NCBI GenBank assembly: GCA_031290295.1
Contig: JAITNT010000210.1
Location: 1-5,759 of the forward strand
DNA: 5,759 bases
Reading direction: 5' to 3'
From: Clostridiales bacterium
GTDB taxonomy: Bacteria > Bacillota > Clostridia > Christensenellales > DUVY01
Within the stretch, counting starts at the first letter, position 1, and each line of letters opens with the position of its first letter. Position numbers and translations under genes: made by a program. The notes below the pieces were generated by a model, which was not told the DNA's origin, made no database searches, and saw nothing but the letters and a program-made list of their open reading frames with translations. This document shows positions 1 through 5,759 of this stretch, in pieces.

Positions 1-1743
1 CTCGTCGGTTTCGCGCTTAACAAAGCCCAAATCCTGCGGAATAGCCTCGTTGAATATCAGGCGTCCTACCGTAGTTTTTATACGGCGGGACTCCGTTTTG
101 CCGTTGATTTCGCGGAAAACGCGCACGTCGATTATAGATTGCAGCTCGATGTCGCCGTTGTTGTACGCCATGACCGCTTCGTTAAAATCGCGGAATATTC
201 GCCCCTCGCCCTTAGCTCCGGCCTTCTCTATAGTCAGATAGTAGCTGCCGATAACCATGTCCTGCGTGGGCGCTACAACCGGACGTCCGTCCGAAAGCTT
301 GAGGATATTATTGGTGGAAAGCATCAAAAATCTTGCCTCTACCTGCGCTTCTATAGAAAGCGGAACGTGCACCGCCATTTGGTCGCCGTCGAAGTCGGCG
401 TTAAAAGCGGTACAGCAAAGGGGATGCAATTTCAACGCCCTGCCCTCTACCAACACCGGCTCGAACGCCTGAATGCCCAGCCTGTGCAGCGTAGGCGCGC
501 GGTTAAGCAGCACGGGGTGGTCCTTGATAACGTCCTCCAAAACGTCCCAAACGATAGGCTTGGCGCGTTCTACGATACGCTTGGCGGTCTTTATGTTGTA
601 GTTGGCGTTCTGGTCTACGAGCTTCTTCATTACAAACGGCTTGAATAATTCCAACGCCATTTCCTTAGGCAGTCCGCACTGATACAGCTTCAGCTCCGGC
701 CCTACTACGATAACCGAACGTCCCGAATAATCGACGCGCTTGCCGAGCAGGTTCTGTCTGAAACGTCCCTGCTTGCCGCGCAGCATATTAGATAAGGATT
801 TAAGCTCGCGGTTGCCGGGGCCGCTTACGGCCTTGCCGCGGCGTCCGTTATCGATAAGCGCGTCCACGGCCTCCTGAAGCATACGCTTTTCGTTGCGTAC
901 GATAATATCGGGCGCGCCCAGCTCCATAAGCTTCTTCAGACGGTTGTTGCGGTTTATAACGCGGCGATAAAGGTCGTTAAGGTCGCTCGTAGCAAATCTG
1001 CCGCCGTCAAGCTGTACCATAGGACGGATTTCGGGCGGGATTACGGGCAGAACGTCGAGCACCATCCAGGTCGGGTCGTTGCCGCTCCGCACAAAAGCGT
1101 CGATAATTTCGAGCCGCTTGACCGCGCGGATTTTCTTTTGTCCGGTCGCCTTGTCTACAAGCTCCTTAACCTCGGTAAGCTCGCGCTTAAGGTCTACGCG
1201 TGAAAGCAGCAGCTTAACCGCCTCCGCGCCCATGCCCACCGTGAACGATTTTTGACCGAACACGTCGCGCGCGTCGCCGACCTCCTTATCGGAAAGAATC
1301 TGCTTGTACGCGAGGTTGGACGTCCCCGGGTCGGTAACGACGTGCGATACGAAATACAGCACCTGCTCCAGCGCCTTAGGCGACATGTCCAGCAGCAAGC
1401 CCATTCTCGACGGAACGCCGCGGAAATACCAGATGTGCGACACGGGCGCGGCAAGCTCTATATGCCCCATTCTCTCGCGCCTTACCTTAGACTTCGTTAC
1501 CTCGACGCCGCACTTATCGCAGATTACGCCTTTATACTTAATGCGCTTGTAACGGCCGCAATGACATTCCCAGTCCTTCTGCGGCCCGAAGATTTTTTCG
1601 CAGAACAATCCGGCTATTTCCGGCTTCTGCGTACGGTAATTAATCGTTTCCGGCTTAGTTACCTCGCCGTAAGACCATTCTCTTATTTTGTTAGGTCCGG
1701 CGATGCCGATTTGCATTGAATCAAAATTATTGAGTTCAAACAT
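1..1743 (-). CDS. rpoC: RNA polymerase beta' subunit RpoC, 5' part (581 codons, runs off the left edge)
   Basis: Beta' is the second large catalytic subunit of bacterial RNA polymerase; with beta, two alpha and omega it makes the core enzyme. The frame stays open from the ATG at 1741-1743 to base 1, so about half of a usual 1150-1400-residue protein is present. Seen in order: N-terminus MFELNNFDS; zinc site Cys60, Cys62, Cys75, Cys78; the conserved [20 protein letters not shown] segment (88-107); lid region [13 protein letters not shown] (236-248); clamp coiled coil, the main sigma-binding surface (about 252-302); switch 2 [20 protein letters not shown] (323-342); and the catalytic Mg-binding motif NADFDGDQM (448-456) with Asp450, Asp452 and Asp454. 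Bridge helix and trigger loop lie outside the window. The start is fixed by an AAGGAG site 8 nt upstream and by the clostridial N-terminus. It follows rpoB by 89 bp on the same strand, so co-transcription is expected. No frameshift or missing key residue was found. Identification is certain; only the 3' half is unseen. Confidence 0.99.
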   Translation of the reverse strand, partial: MFELNNFDSMQIGIAGPNKIREWSYGEVTKPETINYRTQKPEIAGLFCEKIFGPQKDWECHCGRYKRIKYKGVICDKCGVEVTKSKVRRERMGHIELAAPVSHIWYFRGVPSRMGLLLDMSPKALEQVLYFVSHVVTDPGTSNLAYKQILSDKEVGDARDVFGQKSFTVGMGAEAVKLLLSRVDLKRELTEVKELVDKATGQKKIRAVKRLEIIDAFVRSGNDPTWMVLDVLPVIPPEIRPMVQLDGGRFATSDLNDLYRRVINRNNRLKKLMELGAPDIIVRNEKRMLQEAVDALIDNGRRGKAVSGPGNRELKSLSNMLRGKQGRFRQNLLGKRVDYSGRSVIVVGPELKLYQCGLPKEMALELFKPFVMKKLVDQNANYNIKTAKRIVERAKPIVWDVLEDVIKDHPVLLNRAPTLHRLGIQAFEPVLVEGRALKLHPLCCTAFNADFDGDQMAVHVPLSIEAQVEARFLMLSTNNILKLSDGRPVVAPTQDMVIGSYYLTIEKAGAKGEGRIFRDFNEAVMAYNNGDIELQSIIDVRVFREINGKTESRRIKTTVGRLIFNEAIPQDLGFVKRETDE

Positions 1744-1751
1744 TAATATTT

Positions 1752-1757
1752 CTCCTT
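1752..1757 (-). promoter_or_regulatory. Ribosome binding site of rpoC
   Basis: The minus strand reads AAGGAG here, followed by 8 nt and then the ATG of rpoC. This is a near-perfect Shine-Dalgarno match at the standard distance. It shows that rpoC has its own strong initiation site and need not rely on ribosomes finishing rpoB 89 bp upstream. Confidence 0.9.
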
Positions 1758-1764
1758 ACTGTGA

Positions 1765-1779
1765 CCGAGGCTTTCTCGG
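1765..1779 (-). other. Small hairpin in the rpoB-rpoC gap
   Basis: On the minus strand CCGAG, a 5-nt loop AAAGC, then CTCGG form a 5 bp GC-rich stem. It sits 7 nt upstream of the rpoC Shine-Dalgarno site. No T-run follows it, so it is not an intrinsic terminator, which fits the need to read on into rpoC. It could be an mRNA processing or stability element, or chance; with only five pairs I give it little weight. Confidence 0.35.
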
Positions 1780-1797
1780 GCGGCGGCGGTTTTTTGC

Positions 1798-1806
1798 GGG
1801 GGGGGG
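1798..1806 (-). repeat. Run of nine C (minus strand) between rpoB and rpoC
   Basis: The plus strand has nine consecutive G, so the rpoB-rpoC transcript would carry nine consecutive C. The run starts 26 nt after the rpoB stop codon and lies outside both reading frames, so length changes would not alter either protein. Next to it, at 1778-1795, are GGC triplets and a run of six T. Such tracts are prone to slippage in cells and to miscalling in sequencing. Confidence 0.8.
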
Positions 1807-1832
1807 TACGCTTTCAAAGGACGGCGGAACGC

Positions 1833-4800
1833 TTACTTTTTCTTGCGTTTTTTGTCCTTGTCGGTTGCGGGCGGCTTTTCGCCGTCCTCGTCCTCGTCGT
1901 CGGTGTCGTCCAAATCGTCCAGCTCGTCAAGCGGGGTATCGCTGAACTTATCGATGAAGTCCAAATCCTCCTCGTCCTCGAACAGGCTGCCCGCTTTCGG
2001 CTTCCCGTCCTCGGTAAGCTCCTCCTCGTCGTCCTCATCCTCATCCTCGTCCTCGTCGTCCGAATCGAAATCAAGCTCGAAGTCAAGCTGATTATTGTCA
2101 ATATCGAGGCGCATATTGTCGTAACGGCCCCTGTCAATTTCCATAATGTCGCTGTCGCCATCGATAATGTCGCGGATACCTATTTCCTCCTTGTCCTCGG
2201 ACAGAACCTTAACGTCGAGCGCAAGCGATTGCAGCTCCTTGATAAGCACCTTAAAGGATTCCGGCACTCCCGGTTCGGGAATGTTTTGTCCCTTTACGAT
2301 GGACTCGTATGCCTTGACGCGTCCCATAACGTCGTCGGACTTAACCGTCATAATCTCCTGCAAAATGTTCGCCGCGCCGTAAGCGTAAAGCGCCCAGACC
2401 TCCATTTCGCCGAAACGCTGACCGCCGAACTGCGCCTTGCCTCCGAGAGGCTGCTGCGTAACGAGCGAGTACGGACCCGTGCTTCGGGCGTGAATCTTAT
2501 CGTCTACAAGGTGGACAAGCTTAAGCATGTACATATAGCCGACGGTAACCCTGTTCTCGAACGGCGTACCCGTGCGGCCGTCGAACAGCTCGATTTTGCC
2601 GTCAACTACGCCGTCGGCGCGTTTTATGCCGTTTTCGCCCAGCAAGGCTTCGATGTCGCTTTCCGTCGCGCCGTCGAATACGGGAGTGGCGATGTGCCAG
2701 CCCAGATAGTTGGCGACAAGCCCCAGGTGAACCTCGAGAACCTGTCCGATATTCATACGCGAGGGAACGCCCAGCGGATTAAGCACTATCTGCAACGGCG
2801 TGCCGTCCGCCATAAAGGGCATATCCTCCTTAGGCAATATGCGGCTGATAACGCCCTTGTTTCCGTGTCTTCCCGCCATTTTGTCGCCGACGGAAATTTT
2901 ACGTTTTTGCGCGATATAAACGCGCACTAATTTATGAACGCCGGGACTCAGCTCGTCCTTGTGCGCTCTTGTGAAGATTTTTACGTCTACTACGATACCG
3001 CCCTCGCCGTGCGGAACGCGGAGCGAGCTGTCTCTTACGTCGCGCGCCTTTTCGCCGAATATTGCGCGGAGCAGTCTTTCCTCCGGCGTAAGGTCGGTTT
3101 CGCCCTTAGGCGTCACCTTGCCGACCAGAATATCGCCCGAGGTAACCTCCGCGCCCACGCGGATTATGCCGTCCTCGTCGAGGTCCTTAAGCGCGTCCTC
3201 GCCTACGTTGGGTATGTCGCGGGTTATTTCCTCCGGACCCAGCTTAGTGTCGCGCGCATCGAGCTCATGCTCCTCTATGTGGATAGAGGTAAAAACGTCG
3301 TTGCGTACAAGGTCCTCGCTGATAAGAATAGCGTCCTCGTAATTATATCCCTCCCAGCTCATAAAGCCGATAAGAATATTACGCCCCAAGGCAAGCTCCG
3401 TATTATCGGTGGACGGACCGTCCGCCAAAACGTCGCCCGTCTTAACCGCGTCGCCCTTATGCGCGAGCGGCTTTTGGTTGACGCAGGTGCCCTGATTACT
3501 GCGTTGAAACTTCTGCAGGGTATAGGAGTCGCGGCTGCCGTCCGCGGTCTTGACTATCATTTCGTCCGCGGAAGCATAGTCCACGACGCCGTCGCGTCGG
3601 CAAATCACCATTACTCCGCTGTCGTAAGCCACCTTATGCTCCATGCCGGTGCCGATAATCGGCGCGACCGGCTTGAGGAGCGGAACGGCCTGGCGCTGCA
3701 TGTTGCTGCCCATCAGGGCGCGGTTCGTGTCGTCGTTCTCCAAAAACGGAATAAGCGAGGTCGCCACGGAAACGAGCTGGCGCGGGCTTACGTCCATATA
3801 GTCCACCCTCTCGCGCTCCGTTTCCGCGATATCCTCGCGGTAACGCATCATAACGCGGGGACGGGCAAACCATTCGTTAGCATCGAGCGGCTCGTTAGCC
3901 TGGGCGACGATATATCTGTCCTCCTCGTCCGCCGCAAGATAGTGTATTTCGTCCGTAACGCGCTTACCCGCCTTGTCCACCTTGCGGTAAGGCGACTCTA
4001 TAAAGCCGTACTCGTTAATACGCGCATAGGTCGAAAGCGAGCTGATAAGACCGATGTTCTGACCTTCGGGGGTTTCTATCGGGCACATGCGCCCGTAGTG
4101 CGAATAGTGAACGTCGCGGACGTCGAAGCTCGCGCGCTCTCTGTTCAGACCGCCCGGCCCCAGCGCGGAAAGCTTGCGCTTGTGCGTCAGCTCCGCTATC
4201 GGGTTCGACTGATCCATAAACTGCGACAGCTGCGACGAACCGAAAAACTCCTTAATCGCCGAGCTTACGGGTCGGATATTGATTAGCGACAACGGGGTTA
4301 AATCCTTGTTGTCCTGAATTTGCATTCTCTCTCTGATGACGCGCTCGAGCCTCGCTATGCCTATGCGGAACTGGTTTTGCAAAAGCTCGCCCACCGACCT
4401 TACGCGGCGGTTGCCCAGGTGGTCGATGTTGTCTACGTTGCCGATATCGTAATGCAGCCCGATAGTGTAATTCATCGCCGCAATAATATCGTCGAGCAAA
4501 ATATGCTTAGGGTTGAGCGCGGTAACGTTCCCGCGGATAGCCTTTTCCTTTTCCGCGTCCGTCTTGCAATCCTTCAGAACGCTTAAAAGCGTAGGATAAT
4601 GAACGCGCTCCAGTATACCCAGCTCGCGCGGCTTGCAGGGAAAAACGGCGGCGAGGTCCGCGGTATTATTGCCCATGACGGTATAATCCTTGTCGCCGAA
4701 CCTGACCTTGACCTCGTTGATACCCGCGTTCTGAATCTTAAAGGCGACCGCCTCCGCGATAAGCTCGTCTTTTTTGACGAATATTTCGCCCGTAGCGCGG

Positions 4801-5708
4801 TCAACGACGTTTTCGGCGGCTATTTTGTTGGCGATACGCGCGCCGAGCGCAAGCTTTTTGTTGAACTTATATCTGCCCACGCGCGCCAAATCGTAACGCT
4901 TAGGGTCGAAAAGCAAATTATTGATGTACGCCTTAACGCTTTCCGAGGTCGGAATTTCGCCGGGGCGCAGTCTTTTGTTCAGCTCTACGAGCGCGTCCTC
5001 GATGTTCTTGGCGTTGATGTCCTTATCGCAGGTATTGCGGATAACCTGCTCGCCGTGAAAAAGGTTAAAAAGCTCGTCGTCGGTACCGATACCGAGCGAG
5101 CGCAGCAGCACCGTAGAGGTGACCTTCCTCGTGCGGTCGATATGAACCCACAACACGCCGTTGGAATCCTCCTGGAACTCCAGCCACGCGCCGCGCGTCG
5201 GGATAACCGTAGTGCCGTACAAATCGGCGCCCGTCTTGTCCTTGCTGCCCGCGCAATAAACGCCCGGGCTTCTGACGAGCTGGCTTACGATAACGCGCTC
5301 CGCGCCGTTGATGATAAAGGAACCGTTAGGCGTCATAAGCGGGAAATCGCCCATAAAAACGTCCTGCTCCTTAACCTCGCCCGTATCCTTAGAAACAAGC
5401 CTCGCCCTGACCTTGAGCGGCGACGCATAGGTGGCGTCTCTGTCCTTGCACTCCTTTTCGGAATACTTAGGCACGCCCTCCAAGGAGTGGCCCAAAAAAT
5501 GCAACTCGATATTTCCGCTGTAATCGACGATAGGCGAATAGTCCTCCAGGACGTCGCGTATACCGTCTCTAAGAAAGGTCTCATACGAGGTTTTCTGTAC
5601 CTCTATCAGATAGGGTATCTTCAAAACATCCTTAATCTTCGAGAAAGAGTACCTCTCGCGCTTACCGAACCTCACCTTCTTTGCCGGAATCCTAACTTTT
5701 ACAGACAT
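1833..5708 (-). CDS. rpoB: RNA polymerase beta subunit RpoB, complete, 1291 aa
   Basis: Beta forms one pincer of core RNA polymerase and contributes to the active centre, the RNA-DNA hybrid channel and the exit-channel flap. Seen in order: lobe/protrusion with [19 protein letters not shown] (131-149); the rifampicin region [13 protein letters not shown]...[12 protein letters not shown] (491-520) with Asp499, His509 and Ser514; [12 protein letters not shown] (783-794) with Glu791-Asp792, equivalent to E. coli E813-D814; flap (about 810-935); [11 protein letters not shown] (942-952) with Lys943 and Lys951, equivalent to K1065 and K1073; His1066, equivalent to H1237; and the C-terminal clamp segment up to DVKVL (about 1169). 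The large E. coli insertion before K1065 is absent, as in Firmicutes. Length exceeds B. subtilis RpoB (1193) mainly through a 122-residue tail. A TTG directly before the ATG would add one residue, but it lies only 4 nt from AGGAG; the ATG is 7 nt away and is chosen. The stop is TAA. Unusual residues are Lys512, Gln550, Tyr1108 and Met1120. Identification is certain. Confidence 0.99.
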   Translation of the reverse strand: MSVKVRIPAKKVRFGKRERYSFSKIKDVLKIPYLIEVQKTSYETFLRDGIRDVLEDYSPIVDYSGNIELHFLGHSLEGVPKYSEKECKDRDATYASPLKVRARLVSKDTGEVKEQDVFMGDFPLMTPNGSFIINGAERVIVSQLVRSPGVYCAGSKDKTGADLYGTTVIPTRGAWLEFQEDSNGVLWVHIDRTRKVTSTVLLRSLGIGTDDELFNLFHGEQVIRNTCDKDINAKNIEDALVELNKRLRPGEIPTSESVKAYINNLLFDPKRYDLARVGRYKFNKKLALGARIANKIAAENVVDRATGEIFVKKDELIAEAVAFKIQNAGINEVKVRFGDKDYTVMGNNTADLAAVFPCKPRELGILERVHYPTLLSVLKDCKTDAEKEKAIRGNVTALNPKHILLDDIIAAMNYTIGLHYDIGNVDNIDHLGNRRVRSVGELLQNQFRIGIARLERVIRERMQIQDNKDLTPLSLINIRPVSSAIKEFFGSSQLSQFMDQSNPIAELTHKRKLSALGPGGLNRERASFDVRDVHYSHYGRMCPIETPEGQNIGLISSLSTYARINEYGFIESPYRKVDKAGKRVTDEIHYLAADEEDRYIVAQANEPLDANEWFARPRVMMRYREDIAETERERVDYMDVSPRQLVSVATSLIPFLENDDTNRALMGSNMQRQAVPLLKPVAPIIGTGMEHKVAYDSGVMVICRRDGVVDYASADEMIVKTADGSRDSYTLQKFQRSNQGTCVNQKPLAHKGDAVKTGDVLADGPSTDNTELALGRNILIGFMSWEGYNYEDAILISEDLVRNDVFTSIHIEEHELDARDTKLGPEEITRDIPNVGEDALKDLDEDGIIRVGAEVTSGDILVGKVTPKGETDLTPEERLLRAIFGEKARDVRDSSLRVPHGEGGIVVDVKIFTRAHKDELSPGVHKLVRVYIAQKRKISVGDKMAGRHGNKGVISRILPKEDMPFMADGTPLQIVLNPLGVPSRMNIGQVLEVHLGLVANYLGWHIATPVFDGATESDIEALLGENGIKRADGVVDGKIELFDGRTGTPFENRVTVGYMYMLKLVHLVDDKIHARSTGPYSLVTQQPLGGKAQFGGQRFGEMEVWALYAYGAANILQEIMTVKSDDVMGRVKAYESIVKGQNIPEPGVPESFKVLIKELQSLALDVKVLSEDKEEIGIRDIIDGDSDIMEIDRGRYDNMRLDIDNNQLDFELDFDSDDEDEDEDEDDEEELTEDGKPKAGSLFEDEEDLDFIDKFSDTPLDELDDLDDTDDEDEDGEKPPATDKDKKRKKK
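1883..1931 (-). repeat. GAC/GAG-rich low-complexity DNA, distal block of the RpoB tail
   Basis: On the minus strand this is mostly GAC, GAT and GAG codons with a few Leu and Thr codons between them, coding the [15 protein letters not shown] part of the tail. Near-identical GACGAG units occur side by side and also in the proximal block at 2021-2061, so the acidic tail could lengthen or shorten by in-frame triplet slippage. Confidence 0.7.
2021..2061 (-). repeat. GAC/GAG-rich low-complexity DNA, proximal block of the RpoB tail
   Basis: On the minus strand this is an almost unbroken series of GAC, GAT and GAG codons coding [17 protein letters not shown] and GAC alternate irregularly, so the tract is not a perfect tandem repeat and has probably drifted since it expanded. 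It lies inside rpoB and keeps the frame. Confidence 0.75.
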
Positions 5709-5714
5709 CAAAAA

Positions 5715-5720
5715 TCTCCT
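5715..5720 (-). promoter_or_regulatory. Ribosome binding site of rpoB
   Basis: The minus strand reads AGGAGA here. The AGGAG core is 7 nt from the ATG at 5706-5708 but only 4 nt from the in-frame TTG at 5709-5711, so the spacing decides for the ATG as the start of RpoB. Confidence 0.88.
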
Positions 5721-5759
5721 GTTAAATAATTTATCAAAAACTATTGATATTTTTTTGCA
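5721..5759 (-). other. AT-rich leader upstream of rpoB
   Basis: Only this short stretch of the upstream region is in the window. With the ribosome binding site it is about 20% GC, far below the coding DNA. It contains a weak inverted repeat, TATCAA and TTGATA, at 5732-5737 and 5744-5749. I see no convincing pair of -35 and -10 boxes at proper spacing. The rpoB promoter, or the preceding rplL gene if the usual rplJ-rplL-rpoB order holds, must lie beyond the right edge. Confidence 0.5.

Larger units (their letters stand above)
1833..2201 (-). other. Sequence coding the acidic then basic C-terminal tail of RpoB
   Basis: This stretch codes residues 1170-1291, after the last core segment. The first 40 residues (EEIGIRDI onward) resemble the start of the short tail of B. 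subtilis RpoB. Residues 1210-1279 then contain 40 Asp or Glu in 70, and the last 12 residues contain seven Lys or Arg, ending KKRKKK. Phe and Leu are scattered among the acids (FELDF, LDFIDKF). No fold or catalytic motif is visible, and the tail is probably disordered. A net-negative flexible arm next to the clamp could compete with nucleic acid, as the acidic tail of the Firmicutes delta subunit does, but that role is inference. A shorter acidic tail is normal in this phylum; the length and the basic end are what stand out. Confidence 0.85.

Noticed and set aside
139..1719. Plus-strand open frames of 169 and 155 codons, with a minus-strand frame of 86 codons, within rpoC
   Set aside because: The rpoC frame runs unbroken through all of them with conserved motifs, so these are shadows in other frames.
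1744..1832. Intrinsic terminator or attenuator between rpoB and rpoC
   Set aside because: The only clear hairpin (1765-1779) has five pairs and is not followed by a T-run on the minus strand; the rpoC ribosome binding site comes right after it.
5709..5711. TTG as the start codon of rpoB
   Set aside because: It is only 4 nt from AGGAG and directly precedes an ATG at the better distance of 7 nt.
1761..5729. Long plus-strand open frames (up to 450 codons) tiling almost all of rpoB in one frame
   Set aside because: They are exactly codon-aligned antisense to rpoB, and stay open because rpoB seldom uses the codons TTA, CTA and TCA. Their translations show no recognisable family, and rpoB is unmistakable on the other strand.
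5732..5756. Inverted repeat TATCAA/TTGATA followed by a T-run on the plus strand, terminator-like
   Set aside because: The stem is six pairs, nearly all A-T, and no plus-strand gene precedes it. It is more simply explained by the AT-rich leader of rpoB.
5721..5759. Possible promoter for rpoB in the leader
   Set aside because: TTGATA and TATCAA look like partial -35 and -10 boxes but are not in the right order or spacing on the minus strand, and the upstream region is cut by the window edge.

Overview
The window holds two adjacent housekeeping genes, both on the minus strand: rpoB (complete, RNA polymerase beta subunit) followed by rpoC (first 581 codons only, beta' subunit, running off the left edge). 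Together they fill about 97% of the sequence. The order rpoB then rpoC is the near-universal bacterial arrangement, and both genes look intact: rpoC was translated codon by codon without a frameshift, and rpoB is one open frame of 1291 residues. I see no mobile element, CRISPR array, RNA gene or accessory system.

The organism looks like a member of the Firmicutes, most likely an uncultured Clostridia. The beta' N-terminus is clostridial in type (MFELNNFDS, then a C-x-C...C-x-x-C zinc site at residues 60-78 and Lys84). Beta lacks the large lineage-specific insertion that E. coli carries ahead of its catalytic lysines. Both genes have strong AGGAG-type ribosome binding sites. The coding DNA is of moderate GC, while the 51 bp upstream of rpoB are only about 20% GC (10 of 51). 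I cannot name a genus.

Layout, in the direction of transcription (right to left): an AT-rich leader with the rpoB ribosome binding site (5759-5709); rpoB (5708-1833); an 89 bp gap (1832-1744) holding a run of nine C, a small hairpin and the rpoC ribosome binding site; then rpoC (1743 to beyond 1). The promoter is probably further upstream, beyond the window, as is usual when rpoB follows rplJ-rplL. The two proteins form the catalytic core of RNA polymerase: beta supplies the rifampicin pocket, fork and flap, and beta' supplies the Mg-binding aspartates (in this window), the clamp and the switch 2 segment.

The points worth a second look are inside the proteins. First, beta has an unusual acidic tail (40 Asp/Glu in 70 residues) ending in a lysine-rich tip. 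Second, several nearly invariant positions of beta are changed: Lys512 and Gln550 in the rifampicin region, and Tyr1108 and Met1120 in the switch region where myxopyronin-type inhibitors bind. These are residue-level oddities in an ordinary operon, not a new system.
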